Source of the DNA: Flavobacterium subsaxonicum WB 4.1-42 = DSM 21790
Lineage (GTDB): Bacteria; Bacteroidota; Bacteroidia; Flavobacteriales; Flavobacteriaceae
Direction of reading: 5' to 3'
DNA length: 64,000 nt
Assembly: GCF_000422725.1 (NCBI RefSeq)
Contig: NZ_AUGP01000017.1
Location: forward strand, 558,001-622,000
Below, in pieces: positions 1 through 10,158 of this stretch (position 1 is its first letter; each line of letters begins with the position of its first letter). Under the pieces are notes generated by a model. That model searched no databases and was not told where the DNA came from. It saw nothing but the letters and a program-made list of their open reading frames with translations. The translations under genes and the position numbers were made by a program.

Positions 1-1617
1 AATTTTGTTACCAATTGCAATAGCCAGGTACCAGATACCAAACATAATGGCTATCATTCTGCCCGGAACCAGCTTACTTACGTAAGATAAACCCACAGGA
101 GAGATACAAAGCTCACCCATTGTATGGAAGAAATAAGCCAGTACCAACCATATCATACTAACCGATGCTACTTTGGCACCCGCAGGTATGGAGCTTGCCC
201 CATAAGCTAACACAGCAAAACCAATACCAAGCAATATCATGCCATAACCGTTTTTAAAGGTAGCGAACGGGTTGTATTTACTTTCCCAAACCTTAGACAC
301 CAATGGCGCAAAAGTAATAATGAAAAGCGAGTTTAACACCCCAAACCATGTAGCCGGAACTTCTGATTTTTCTTCATAATACTGCGCTTTAAGCATATAA
401 ATTACAATTATCCAAATAATAACAAACCCAAGGGCCAATATAATATTACCTAACGCATATTTTTTGAATGTTTGAGAAAACAACCTGAAAAGCACATAGG
501 TTATAAGCCCAAGCGGGATTATGGTAATTAATGTATTTACAACATTAAAGATAAGTTTAGCATTGCCTTCTAACACCCTTGCAGTATAATCTTTTGCAAA
601 AATGGTCATAGAGCCACCGGCCTGCTCAAACGCTGCCCAAAAGAACATGGTTATAACCGCCAGTATAATAATGGCAACCATCCTGTCTTTAAGTATCGAA
701 GTATATTGCGATATCCTTTTTATTAAGATGAATAGAAACAAAACGAGTGCAGTTATAATAGCAAAGTTAGAACCGCTAAGGCTGCCTACCGTAAACGGAA
801 ACGCATTGTACTCGCCATTAGAAATTGCCTCAAGAGGGTCGTTTATAATCCACGTTAACCCAATAATCGATACCAAACCTATTATAAACAGGTCAAATTT
901 AGAGAACGGATTTCTTGTAGCCTCTTCCGGCTTCTCGTCAACATCTACTTTATCTTCAACAGGCTTTAGGCCTATATCGCCAAAAATATTCTGGGTAAAG
1001 TAAAACTGTAGCATACCTACAAACATAAAGATGCCAGCTAAACCAAAACCATAGCTCCAGCCCCAATCCGGGCTTTCGCCAATGTAACCGCAAAGTAGCA
1101 TCCCTAAAAAGGCACCTGCATTTACGCCCATGTAAAAAATGGTATAAGCACCATCTTTTTTCTCAGGGTGGTTTTTGTACATGTGTGCAACAATAGATGT
1201 CATGTTAGGTTTAAAGAAACCATTACCAATAACAAGCAGTACCAAACCAAGGTACATAAAAAAGTGGTGTACCTCAATGGCCATACTAAGGTGGCCCAGC
1301 GTCATTAACACCGCACCCACAACCACAGCCCAACGGTAGCCAATAATCCTGTCAGCAATATAGCCACCTAAAATAGGCGTTAAATAAGCCAGAGAAGTAT
1401 AAGAACCATAAATAGCAAGGGCATGTTCACGTGGCCATCCCCAACCGGGGTTATCGCCAATTAAAGATGATGTTAAAAAAAGCACCAATAAGGCACGCAT
1501 CCCGTAGTACGAAAAACGCTCCCACATCTCGGTAAAAAACAAAACGAACAATCCGGCCGGATGCCCTAAAACATTCGATTTAAAGAAGTCGTTGTTAGAC
1601 GCTGTAGTTGTAGACAT
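1..1617 (-). CDS. POT-family peptide MFS transporter (3' end outside window)
   Basis: Proton-coupled oligopeptide transporter of the inner membrane, cut by the left edge so the C-terminus is missing. The ATG at 1617 gives MSTTTASNNDFFKS followed by the POT signature TEMWERFSYYGMRALL, and the remaining frame is hydrophobic and rich in predicted membrane helices. It is the last visible gene of a minus-strand operon with a second POT paralogue (1644-3272) and a DPP4-like peptidase (3272-5446). The arrangement suggests that di- and tripeptides released by the peptidase are imported. The substrate is inferred from the family only. Confidence 0.88.
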   Translation of the reverse strand, partial: MSTTTASNNDFFKSNVLGHPAGLFVLFFTEMWERFSYYGMRALLVLFLTSSLIGDNPGWGWPREHALAIYGSYTSLAYLTPILGGYIADRIIGYRWAVVVGAVLMTLGHLSMAIEVHHFFMYLGLVLLVIGNGFFKPNMTSIVAHMYKNHPEKKDGAYTIFYMGVNAGAFLGMLLCGYIGESPDWGWSYGFGLAGIFMFVGMLQFYFTQNIFGDIGLKPVEDKVDVDEKPEEATRNPFSKFDLFIIGLVSIIGLTWIINDPLEAISNGEYNAFPFTVGSLSGSNFAIITALVLFLFILIKRISQYTSILKDRMVAIIILAVITMFFWAAFEQAGGSMTIFAKDYTARVLEGNAKLIFNVVNTLITIIPLGLITYVLFRLFSQTFKKYALGNIILALGFVIIWIIVIYMLKAQYYEEKSEVPATWFGVLNSLFIITFAPLVSKVWESKYNPFATFKNGYGMILLGIGFAVLAYGASSIPAGAKVASVSMIWLVLAYFFHTMGELCISPVGLSYVSKLVPGRMIAIMFGIWYLAIAIGNKI

Positions 1618-1643
1618 ATATAAAATTAGTTGTATTTTTAAAT

Positions 1644-3272
1644 TTACTTAACTTCCTGCATTAGCTTGCGCACCAGCGGAGAAATTACAATTAGCACCAC
1701 ACCTGCAATAAGGGCGTAAATGGCCAGTTGATAATACCCATCGGTATACGTTATAAGCTTTTGCTGAAGCGAATCGCCCTCGCTGCCATTAGTAGACAAT
1801 CCTGCCCCTAATATACCCGCAACGTACTGCCCGTAGGCACTTGCCAAAAACCACATACCCATCATAACGCCCTGTAGCCTTTGCGGCGAAAGTTTTGTCA
1901 TGATCGATAAGCCAATTGGCGAAAGGCAAAGCTCGCCAAATGTAATTATAAAATAAGCAACCACAAAAACATCAAGGCTTGCAATGCCCGATGCCACTTC
2001 GAAAAAACGTGTGGTGTAAAACGTGTAAAAACCTCCGGCAAGAAATATAAAACCTAAGCCGAATTTAATTACCGTATTAGGCTCTATTTTCTTTTTAGCC
2101 ATAGCCAGCCATACAAGGCCAACAATAGGTGCAAAAATAATTACAAATACCGAGTTGGCTGCATTGTTAACCCCGTTAGGGTCTAAGGTAACTGCTCCTG
2201 CAACAATATTGTCAAGGTTTTTTGCAGCAAAAATGCTCAGTGAACCACCGCTCTGCTCAAAAAACGCCCAAAATACAATAGAGAACACTATAAATATAAG
2301 GGCTGCAATAAGTTTCTTGCTTTCTTCCCAAGTGTGCTTGGTCATTTCGTAACCCAGATATACAAGCGTAAGCGGACCTATGGTGTACATAAAATAATCC
2401 GTATACTCTGTTTTGGCAACCATAGCCATAATAACGGGTATTAATGCTAAAGTAAGCGCATATACAGCATATTCGTACCAACTTTTACCGCTGTTTACGG
2501 TTACTACCACTTTACCCGGTGCTTCCGGCTTAACGGTTCCAAAACTGTCCGTTTCTATAACGCTCTTAACGTTGCCGTCTTCGCTTTTAAATGGCGATAA
2601 GCCAATTGGGCCTAATGTTTTTTGTGTGAAGATAAACGTAACAAGGCTAATGGTCATTACCAGGCCGGCAAGCCCAAAAGCAACATTCCAGGTATATTGC
2701 TCCGGAATAAAGCTTGTAAACAACTGCCCTTTACCTATGGCAATACAGGCATAGCCTCCTAAAAGGGCACCAATGTTAATACCCGAGTAAAAAAGTGAGA
2801 AACCGGCATCTCTCCTGGCATCGCCCCTTTTGTATAAAGAGCCCACCATGGTAGAAATATTTGGTTTAAAGAAACCGGTACCAATTACCGTAAAACTTAT
2901 CCCTAAAAAGAAATTACTTTCCGGAAACGGGTCGAACGCCAATATGGCGCTACCAATTATCATTAAAAAACCACCCCAAAAAAGCGATTTCCTGAAACCT
3001 AATATCTTATCGGCAAACAAACCGCCTATAAACGTAAAGGCATATACAAAGGCTTGCGTAGCACCATACTGAAGGTTGGCCTGGCTTTCGCTCATGTGTC
3101 CGCCAACCTCTAATATAAGGTGTGTTATCATAAAGTAGGTAAGTACCCCCCTCATGCCGTAAAAACAAAAACGCTCCCACATTTCAGAGAAAAACAATCC
3201 CCATAATTGTTTAGGATACTTGCCCTCGAAATTTTGTATATCCTCTAAGGTTACCGCAGTAGTTTTGCTCAT
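1644..3272 (-). CDS. POT-family peptide MFS transporter
   Basis: Complete 542-residue inner-membrane di-/tripeptide:proton symporter. The POT signature SEMWERFCFYGMRGVL is at residues 29-44, followed by about 12-14 hydrophobic segments and a hydrophilic central loop near residues 225-260. The length is close to that of other Bacteroidota POT proteins. Its ATG overlaps the stop codon of the upstream S9 peptidase by one base (TAATG), so the two are probably translationally coupled. A paralogue follows 26 nt downstream, so the operon carries two POT transporters in tandem, perhaps with different peptide preferences (inference). Confidence 0.93.
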   Translation of the reverse strand: MSKTTAVTLEDIQNFEGKYPKQLWGLFFSEMWERFCFYGMRGVLTYFMITHLILEVGGHMSESQANLQYGATQAFVYAFTFIGGLFADKILGFRKSLFWGGFLMIIGSAILAFDPFPESNFFLGISFTVIGTGFFKPNISTMVGSLYKRGDARRDAGFSLFYSGINIGALLGGYACIAIGKGQLFTSFIPEQYTWNVAFGLAGLVMTISLVTFIFTQKTLGPIGLSPFKSEDGNVKSVIETDSFGTVKPEAPGKVVVTVNSGKSWYEYAVYALTLALIPVIMAMVAKTEYTDYFMYTIGPLTLVYLGYEMTKHTWEESKKLIAALIFIVFSIVFWAFFEQSGGSLSIFAAKNLDNIVAGAVTLDPNGVNNAANSVFVIIFAPIVGLVWLAMAKKKIEPNTVIKFGLGFIFLAGGFYTFYTTRFFEVASGIASLDVFVVAYFIITFGELCLSPIGLSIMTKLSPQRLQGVMMGMWFLASAYGQYVAGILGAGLSTNGSEGDSLQQKLITYTDGYYQLAIYALIAGVVLIVISPLVRKLMQEVK

Positions 3273-5446
3273 TATAGTTTATCTTTAATAAAGTTGGTCA
3301 TTTTTGTGTATAGCTGCAGCCTTGTGGCACCGCCATAAATACCGTGGTTCTTGTCGGGGTAAATAGCCCAGTCAAACTGTTTGTTGGCCTGTACAAGTGC
3401 TTCAACCATTAGCATGGTGTTTTGCACGTGTACGTTATCATCGGCACTGCCGTGTACCAATAAATACGAGCCCTTAAGTTTAGATGCGTGGTTTATAGGC
3501 GAGTTTTCATCATAGCCCGATGCATTTTCCTGTGGGGTTTGCATGTATCTTTCGGTATAAACCGAATCGTAAAAACGCCAGTTGGTAACCGGTGCCACAG
3601 CAATTGCCATTTTAAACACATCGGCACCTTTTAAAATGCAGTTGCTGCTCATAAAACCACCATAGCTCCAGCCCCAGATGCCAATACGGGCAGGGTCTAC
3701 GTAAGCATATTTGCCAATAACTTTAGCAGCATCTATCTGGTCTTCCACCTCAAATTTACCAAGTTCTTTATAAGTTACTTTTTTAAAGGCAGCACCTTTA
3801 AAACCGGTACCGCGCCCATCTACACAGGCAATAATATAACCCTCCTGAGATAGCATGTAAAACCAGTAATCATCGGTATCATTCCATGAGTTAGTTACCT
3901 GCTGCGAGCCAGGCCCACTGTATTGGTACATTAAAACCGGATATTTTTTAGAAGGATCAAAATTGGCTGGCTTAATAAACCATGCATTCAGTTCGTTACC
4001 TTTTTCTGTAGTAATGGTGGTAAATTCCTTAACGGGAATTGCATAATTAGCCAGTTTGGTTTTAAGGTCGTTGTTATTAGCAATTTCTTTAACCTGGTTG
4101 CCATCTTTAGCACTATTTAAAGTATAAGTAGTTGGCTGCTTTGCACTCGAAAACGCATTGATAAACAAATCGAAATTGGGGCTAAACGTAGCGTTGCTTG
4201 TACCAACCTGATTGGTTAGCCTTACCTTATTTTTTCCGTTAAGGTTAATACGGTATACATCGCGGTTTATTGAACCGTTTTCTACCGACTGGTAAAAAAT
4301 ATTGCCTGTTTTATCGTCAAAACCGTAGTAAGCCGTTACTTCCCAGTTGCCTTTTGTAATCTGGTCCAGCAGCTTGCCTGCTTTACTGTAGTGATAAATA
4401 TGGTTATAACCGTCTTTTTCGCTCGTCCAGATAAAACTGTTATCATTTAAAAAAGTAAGGTTATCAGTAATATCAACATAAGCCTTATCCTGCTCGTTAA
4501 GCACCACTTTTGCAACGCCGCTGTTAGCATCAACAAAAATAAGGTCGAGGTTATTCTGGTGGCGGTTTAGTACCTGAACGCTCAATGCCTGGGCATCGTT
4601 GGTCCATTTTATCCTTGGGATGTAGAAATCTGAATAATTGCCCAGTTTGATCTCTTTAGTAGTACCGGCCTTTACATCATATATATGTAACGATACGGTT
4701 GAGTTTTTCTCACCTGCTTTAGGATATTTAAAAGTTTGCGGGTCGGGGTACAAGCCATTGTTGTACACCTCCATGGTAAATTCCGGCACGGCAGTTTCAT
4801 CAAACCTGATGAAGGCAATTTTATCTCCGGCAGCATTCCAGTCGTAAGCCCTTACAAAAGCAAACTCCTCTTCGTAAACCCAGTCGGTAATACCATTAAT
4901 AACACTATTCTTTTTACCATCCTTTGTAAACTGTTTAGTAGCTTTAGTGGCAATATCATACACATATAAGTTATTGCCTTTACCGTAAGCCACTTTGGTG
5001 CCATCGGCAGAAAATGTGGGTTCTTGCACCTTATCTTCCGATAATTTTACAAGGGTTTTGGCAGCAATATCATAAATATAAAAATCGGCCAGGAACGAAT
5101 GCCTGAATATGCGATCTGAATTGGATGCTATAAGAAGTTTCTTTTCGTCGGGGCTAAAGGTATAACTGTCGATTCCCTGTGCCAGTTCTTTAAAGTTTTT
5201 GGTATCTATCAGCGTACCTACCTTATTAAGGGTGGCAAAATCGTACAGGTCTACCTGGTTGGATCTTGATGCCCGGTTGGTATTTAGCACCGTATATTGG
5301 TTGGTGTTTGCCATAGACTGAAGATCGTCCATGCCTTTTGCGCGGAATGCGCCGCTCCAAATTTCCTGAAGCGTTATTTTTTGCTGTGCCACAGCGGGCA
5401 TTGCAGCCAATAAAAACAATAAAATCGACTTTTTGATGTATTTCAT
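3272..5446 (-). CDS. S9 family dipeptidyl peptidase (DPP4-like)
   Basis: Secreted or periplasmic serine exopeptidase of 724 residues that removes N-terminal dipeptides, typically after proline. Residues 1-20 are a signal peptide ending AVAQ. The N-terminal half is a DPP4-type beta-propeller carrying the substrate-amine-binding EE motif (WVYEEEF, Glu192-194). The C-terminal alpha/beta-hydrolase domain has nucleophile Ser594 in GWSYGGF, an acid in SADDNV (about residue 670) and His701 in DKNHG. It is the first gene of an operon with two POT peptide transporters, which suggests peptide scavenging. DPP4 activity is inferred from conserved motifs. Confidence 0.93.
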   Translation of the reverse strand: MKYIKKSILLFLLAAMPAVAQQKITLQEIWSGAFRAKGMDDLQSMANTNQYTVLNTNRASRSNQVDLYDFATLNKVGTLIDTKNFKELAQGIDSYTFSPDEKKLLIASNSDRIFRHSFLADFYIYDIAAKTLVKLSEDKVQEPTFSADGTKVAYGKGNNLYVYDIATKATKQFTKDGKKNSVINGITDWVYEEEFAFVRAYDWNAAGDKIAFIRFDETAVPEFTMEVYNNGLYPDPQTFKYPKAGEKNSTVSLHIYDVKAGTTKEIKLGNYSDFYIPRIKWTNDAQALSVQVLNRHQNNLDLIFVDANSGVAKVVLNEQDKAYVDITDNLTFLNDNSFIWTSEKDGYNHIYHYSKAGKLLDQITKGNWEVTAYYGFDDKTGNIFYQSVENGSINRDVYRINLNGKNKVRLTNQVGTSNATFSPNFDLFINAFSSAKQPTTYTLNSAKDGNQVKEIANNNDLKTKLANYAIPVKEFTTITTEKGNELNAWFIKPANFDPSKKYPVLMYQYSGPGSQQVTNSWNDTDDYWFYMLSQEGYIIACVDGRGTGFKGAAFKKVTYKELGKFEVEDQIDAAKVIGKYAYVDPARIGIWGWSYGGFMSSNCILKGADVFKMAIAVAPVTNWRFYDSVYTERYMQTPQENASGYDENSPINHASKLKGSYLLVHGSADDNVHVQNTMLMVEALVQANKQFDWAIYPDKNHGIYGGATRLQLYTKMTNFIKDKL

Positions 5447-5549
5447 TTTGCAGTTCGTAAAAAACTCCCAATTTTAGTAAATTTTTATGAATTAAGCACG
5501 GTTTTTTTCGTTAAATGCGTCGCACTATTTTTAGGGCGGTATATAATTA

Positions 5550-5581
5550 TTGGCAAATGCCGCATGTATAGCCTATCTTTG
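5550..5581 (+). promoter_or_regulatory. Bacteroidota-type promoter for the HMG-CoA reductase operon
   Basis: TTG at 5550-5552 and TATCTTTG at 5574-5581 (matching TAnnTTTG) are separated by 21 nt. The predicted transcription start lies about 25 nt before the ATG at 5611. The site sits in the divergent gap with the DPP4-like gene. Confidence 0.6.
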
Positions 5582-5610
5582 CAGCTCACTATTATTTTAA
5601 GGCACTGGAA

Positions 5611-6963
5611 ATGAGTAGAGCAATAGCGGGGTTTAGTAAACTTAGCAAAGAACAAAAAATAGATTGGCTGGCTAACGAATATTTTAAAAGTCCGGAGGAG
5701 ACTTCGGCTTTATTAAGAAAATACTGGAATACCGATGATGTGCTGCAAAAACTGCACGACGAGTTTATAGAAAATACCATCTCTAATTTTTACCTTCCGT
5801 TGGGCATTGCCCCAAATTTTACTATTAATGGCCGCGAATATACCATACCTATGGCTATCGAAGAAAGCTCTGTGGTAGCAGCAGCTTCTAAATCGGCTAA
5901 GTTCTGGGCTACACGTGGTGGCTTTAAAGCTACCGTGCTTGATACCGAAAAAATTGGCCAGGTGCATTTTATGTATACCGGCGATGCCGAAAAACTGACT
6001 ACTTTTTTTGAAGCTACCAAACAGGAATTTTTTACCGATACCGAGACTATTACCAAAAACATGCAAAAGCGTGGCGGCGGTATTTTAAATATCGAACTTA
6101 GAGACAAGACCGCCCTTATACCCAATTACTACCAGCTGCACGCTACTTTTGAAACCGTAGACAGTATGGGTGCCAACTTTATAAACTCGTGCCTGGAGCA
6201 GTTTTCTAAAACCTTACGGGAAGAAGCGCTTTTGTACAATGCCTTTACCGAAGACGAGAAAAACATACATGTGGTTATGAGCATACTCTCTAACTATGTA
6301 CCCAATTGTGTGGTACGCGCTGAGGTATCATGCCCTATTGAAGACCTTAACGAAGACAAAAATATTAGCCCCGAAGAGTTTGCCAACAAATTTATAAATG
6401 CGGTTAAAATTGCCGAAGTTGAGCCGTATCGTGCCGTTACGCACAATAAAGGTATTATGAATGGCATCGACTCTGTTGTAGTAGCTACCGGTAACGACTT
6501 TAGGGCCGTGGAAGCCGGCGTGCATGCATACGCTGCCCGCAACGGGCAGTACAGTAGCCTTTCGCACGCTAAAATAGAGCATGGCATTTTTACCTTTTGG
6601 TTAGATGTGCCATTGGCTTTAGGCACTGTAGGCGGACTAACAACGCTTCACCCGCTGGTTAAATTTTCTTTAGAGATGCTGGGCTATCCATCTGCGCAGG
6701 AACTGATGCAGATTGTAGCCGTGGCCGGACTGGCGCAAAATTTTGCGGCATTACGATCGCTTACCACTACAGGCATACAGCAGGGCCACATGAAAATGCA
6801 CCTTATGAACATCCTTAACCAGCTTGAAGCTACCGATAACGAGAAGCAACAGGCCGTTAAGCATTTTGAGAAAAACACAGTGAGCCATTCGGCTGCAGCC
6901 GATTTTGTAAACCATTTGCGAACCATAGACCCTACCCGCATTGAAGAAGACTTTTTACAGTAA
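5611..6963 (+). CDS. Hydroxymethylglutaryl-CoA reductase, class II type
   Basis: Interconverts HMG-CoA and mevalonate; here probably the biosynthetic step of the mevalonate route to isoprenoids used by Flavobacteriaceae. The protein is 450 residues, close to the class II length. Class II motifs are visible: EESSVVAAAS with the catalytic Glu near residues 84-85, DSMGANF at 184-190, Lys280 in NKGIMNG, Asp296 in TGNDF, and His393 in QQGHMK. It is soluble, with no signal peptide. The last 23 nt overlap the start of a GHMP kinase, and a good promoter lies just upstream. The class II fold is often called degradative, but the GHMP kinase next door argues for synthesis (inference). Confidence 0.93.
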   Translation: MSRAIAGFSKLSKEQKIDWLANEYFKSPEETSALLRKYWNTDDVLQKLHDEFIENTISNFYLPLGIAPNFTINGREYTIPMAIEESSVVAAASKSAKFWATRGGFKATVLDTEKIGQVHFMYTGDAEKLTTFFEATKQEFFTDTETITKNMQKRGGGILNIELRDKTALIPNYYQLHATFETVDSMGANFINSCLEQFSKTLREEALLYNAFTEDEKNIHVVMSILSNYVPNCVVRAEVSCPIEDLNEDKNISPEEFANKFINAVKIAEVEPYRAVTHNKGIMNGIDSVVVATGNDFRAVEAGVHAYAARNGQYSSLSHAKIEHGIFTFWLDVPLALGTVGGLTTLHPLVKFSLEMLGYPSAQELMQIVAVAGLAQNFAALRSLTTTGIQQGHMKMHLMNILNQLEATDNEKQQAVKHFEKNTVSHSAAADFVNHLRTIDPTRIEEDFLQ

Positions 6964-7852
6964 CGGCAAACTGCTTATTACCGCAGAATATACCGTGCTG
7001 GATGGCGCGAAGGCACTGGCATTGCCCACAAAATTCGGGCAGTCGTTAGCGGTTGAGCCGAACGATAGCAACACTATAAACTGGACAAGCTATGATGCCG
7101 ATGGCTCTGTTTGGTTCGATGAGGCATTGCCCATTGAAGCCATCATTTTAAATCAGCCACACACAGATAAACCCGAAGTTATTACCCTTATAAACATACT
7201 GCACAAGGCACATTTGGCTAACCCTGCCCTGCTTCAAAATAAAGAAGGCTTAACGGTTAGCACGCATCTTACCTTCCCGAGGCATTGGGGTTTGGGCACA
7301 TCGTCTACACTCATTAATAATATTGCGCAATGGTTCGGTATTAATGCGTATACCCTGCTTGCCGAAAGTTTTGGCGGCAGTGGATATGACATTGCCTGTG
7401 CACAGCATAACACCCCGGTTATTTATCAAATAAAAGACAGCCTGCCGGTTGTTAGCCCTGTTAGTTTTAACCCGGCATTTATAAGTAACATTTGGTTTGT
7501 GTATCTTAACCAAAAGCAAAACAGCCGCGAGGCCATTGCCGCCTACAGGGAGCACCGTAAAGACATTGCGCCCATAATTACACGTATTGATGCTCTTACT
7601 AACGATGCGTTGCTTGCGGGCGACCTACAGGCCTTTGCATCGGCGTTAGAAAAGCACGAGGCACTTATGGCCGGCGTATTAGGGATAGCCCCCGTTCAGG
7701 AAAAGCTTTTCCCTGACTTTAAAGGCGTAGTAAAAAGCCTTGGTGCCTGGGGTGGCGATTTTGTTATGGCTGTAGCCGAAGAAAATCCAACAGCCCACTT
7801 TACAGATAAAGGCTATACTACAATTATAGCATATAGCGATATGATATTATAG
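6941..7852 (+). CDS. GYDIA-family GHMP kinase
   Basis: Small-molecule kinase of the galactokinase/homoserine/mevalonate/phosphomevalonate kinase superfamily, 303 residues. It has the glycine-rich ATP loop GLGTSS (residues 117-122) and the family hallmark GGSGYDIA (145-152). The start is a TTG codon inside the HMG-CoA reductase gene (23-nt overlap). I chose it because the resulting N-terminus, KKTFYSNGKLLITAEY, matches the conserved start of the family, and no ATG nearby preserves it. Position and coupling point to a mevalonate-pathway phosphorylation step, but mevalonate versus phosphomevalonate kinase cannot be settled from the sequence. Confidence 0.85.
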   Translation: MKKTFYSNGKLLITAEYTVLDGAKALALPTKFGQSLAVEPNDSNTINWTSYDADGSVWFDEALPIEAIILNQPHTDKPEVITLINILHKAHLANPALLQNKEGLTVSTHLTFPRHWGLGTSSTLINNIAQWFGINAYTLLAESFGGSGYDIACAQHNTPVIYQIKDSLPVVSPVSFNPAFISNIWFVYLNQKQNSREAIAAYREHRKDIAPIITRIDALTNDALLAGDLQAFASALEKHEALMAGVLGIAPVQEKLFPDFKGVVKSLGAWGGDFVMAVAEENPTAHFTDKGYTTIIAYSDMIL

Positions 7853-7900
7853 CAATACCCCCTCCACACCTAATATAAATATCACGAATTATTATAAAAC

Positions 7901-7933
7901 AAAACGTCCCGCACAATGTGCGGGACGTTTTTG
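7901..7933. terminator. Bidirectional rho-independent terminator
   Basis: Perfect 14-bp inverted repeat (7901-7914 with 7918-7931, AAT loop) built on the core CGTCCCGCAC, with an A-run on one side and a T-run on the other. It lies between convergent genes (GHMP kinase and PpiD-like foldase) and can serve both. Confidence 0.9.
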
Positions 7934-7953
7934 TATCTAAAAGAGATTATGTC

Positions 7954-10059
7954 TTAGTTAAACTCAAACCTGTTATCTTCAATTTTTGCATCATCTTTAA
8001 GTGCTGTAGCAAGCCTTGTTTCTACACCACCCCTGCCTTGGGCGTTAACCCTTGCAGTAATTGAGCTGTAGTTAGGCAATGCAGCCGCTTTTTCAACAGC
8101 TTTAGTCCTTATTATAAATACACCGGCTTCGCCATCAATAAGACCTGAAGTTTTACCTGCAGCAAGGCCAAACGCTTTACCTACAACTTTAATTTCAGGG
8201 CCTATACCGCTTATCATTGGGTTAGCCATGCTTAAGCTTTGTGCCAGTGCAATAGCCGAACCTGTTTTTTGAGAAACAGCCTCTAACGTAGCACCAACCA
8301 TTTTAGCTTTTATAAGTGCTGCTTTCTTCTCGTTACGAACAAGTGGAAGTACAGATACTTTTGCCTGCTCTAATGGAAGTAAGCCTTTTTCGTTAATATT
8401 TTTAAGCCTTGCAACAACATGACCTTGTGGGGTGTCAAATTTCTTAACATCGCCAATATTGGTATCTTTATTATAAGCCCAACGAACGATAGCCCTTTGC
8501 GGACCTACGCCTTGTATGTTCTCATCGTTAGCACCAAGACCGTTTACAGGTGTAAGTGTATAACCTAATTCTTTAGCAAGATCTGCAAGAGGTTTTTCTC
8601 TTGAGTCCATTTCAAGCTTGGTAGCTTTTGTAAAGTTAGCATCGGTAGTAGCTTCAGACGGTTGTATTTTTTGCGCTATAGTAGCAATACGAACACCATC
8701 ATATTTATCCAATACTTTAATAACGTGGAAACCAAAATCTGTCTCAACAACACCTGTAGTACCTACCGGCTTGTTAAAGATAAAATCGTTAAATGGCTTA
8801 ACCATCTGGTTTGGTGTAATGTTATCGTAAACACCACCATTTGCAACAGAACCTTTATCTACAGAGTTTTGAGCAACCAATTGAGAGAACGATGCAGGGT
8901 TAGCATTAACCTGAGCAAGTAACTCATCAGCTTTAGCCTTAGCCTCTTCTTTAGTCATTGTAATAGTTGGATCCGGAGTCTGGCTGCCTTTGTAACCAAT
9001 AAGTATGTGGCTTGCCTTAACACTTGTACCCGGTTTTCTTGCTACCATTTTAGTAGCCATATAGTAACCGTTTTGTGTGTAAGGACCATAAACCTGGCCC
9101 GGAGCTAAATTAAATATTTGCTCTGCGTGGTCTAATGGTAATTGCTTTTTAGAAACGAAAGTAGTATCATACTTCATTTCAGAACCTGCAATTACGTTAA
9201 CAAACTCTTCGTTGTTAGTTGCATTCGCAAAGCTTGGAATAGTGTCTGTAGCTTTAGTCTCGTCGTTGTATTTAACACTTGGAACAAGTAGCCCATCGAT
9301 GCTTTTTTTCATCTCAGACTCATCTGTAGCAGATGGCTTGTTCTCTATGTATACAAACTCGATATCGCGAGATGCTTCAGCTTTGTATTTTTTCTCGTTT
9401 TTCTTCATAAAAGCAGTAAGCTCTTCGTCAGAAACTTTAACCTGGTCGTCGTTAATGCTGTTGTAAGGAACAAAAACATAATCAAACGATGCTTTATCAT
9501 TTTCAAGCTGGTAGTTAGCCTGGCCTTCTACGTTAGTAGTAAAAAAACCTGCTTTTAGCATAGTAGCATACAACTGCCTTTTAGCAGAAGTTTCTACACT
9601 TGGCCTTTCTTTTTCTATAGCCTGGTACTGTTGCGGGTTTGTAGTTTTAAGATTAACAAGAAACTCATTGAATTTTGCTTTGTCAAACTTGCCAAGCGCA
9701 TTCATAAACTGAGGGTACTGGCCATAAACCTGTGCATATATATCAAGAACGTGGTCTCTGCCTACTCGTAAACCGGCTTTATCAAACCTTTCTTCAAAAA
9801 GCACTTTTTGCACTTCGTAATCCCATACATTGTTAGCAGCCTGAGTAGCACTAATGCCCTGCTGGCGCGTTTGCATGTTGTTTACGCTTTGCATAAATTC
9901 CTGGGCCGGGATGTCTGTCCCGTTTACGCTCCCTACATTTTTTGTAACGCCAAATCCGCCGCTGTTTATAATATCACCTATTATAAAAGCTAATAAACAG
10001 AAACCGATAACACCTATCAGTAAAATTGAACGCTGCCTTATTTTAGATAAAACCGCCAT
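7954..10059 (-). CDS. PpiD-like peptidylprolyl isomerase / SurA-N domain foldase
   Basis: Membrane-anchored periplasmic chaperone of 701 residues assisting folding of exported proteins. Residues about 11-32 form a single membrane anchor. A SurA_N/PpiD N-terminal chaperone region follows. A parvulin (PPIC) domain spans about residues 345-460, starting near KASHILIGYKG and ending near DFGFHVIKV. A second, degenerate parvulin-like region may follow. The architecture matches PpiD rather than soluble SurA. It is the last gene of an envelope-biogenesis cluster (coaX, OM protein, TPR, lptC, CorC-like). Isomerase activity is inferred; some PpiD parvulin domains are inactive. Confidence 0.9.
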   Translation of the reverse strand: MAVLSKIRQRSILLIGVIGFCLLAFIIGDIINSGGFGVTKNVGSVNGTDIPAQEFMQSVNNMQTRQQGISATQAANNVWDYEVQKVLFEERFDKAGLRVGRDHVLDIYAQVYGQYPQFMNALGKFDKAKFNEFLVNLKTTNPQQYQAIEKERPSVETSAKRQLYATMLKAGFFTTNVEGQANYQLENDKASFDYVFVPYNSINDDQVKVSDEELTAFMKKNEKKYKAEASRDIEFVYIENKPSATDESEMKKSIDGLLVPSVKYNDETKATDTIPSFANATNNEEFVNVIAGSEMKYDTTFVSKKQLPLDHAEQIFNLAPGQVYGPYTQNGYYMATKMVARKPGTSVKASHILIGYKGSQTPDPTITMTKEEAKAKADELLAQVNANPASFSQLVAQNSVDKGSVANGGVYDNITPNQMVKPFNDFIFNKPVGTTGVVETDFGFHVIKVLDKYDGVRIATIAQKIQPSEATTDANFTKATKLEMDSREKPLADLAKELGYTLTPVNGLGANDENIQGVGPQRAIVRWAYNKDTNIGDVKKFDTPQGHVVARLKNINEKGLLPLEQAKVSVLPLVRNEKKAALIKAKMVGATLEAVSQKTGSAIALAQSLSMANPMISGIGPEIKVVGKAFGLAAGKTSGLIDGEAGVFIIRTKAVEKAAALPNYSSITARVNAQGRGGVETRLATALKDDAKIEDNRFEFN

Positions 10060-10158
10060 GAGTATTTGTTGTTAAAATTTGAATTCAGTGGGCGAAAATA
10101 CAATTATATGCTTAATAATAAAAATAGTGAGCTTATTTTTTGAATAAGTTTTATTTTT

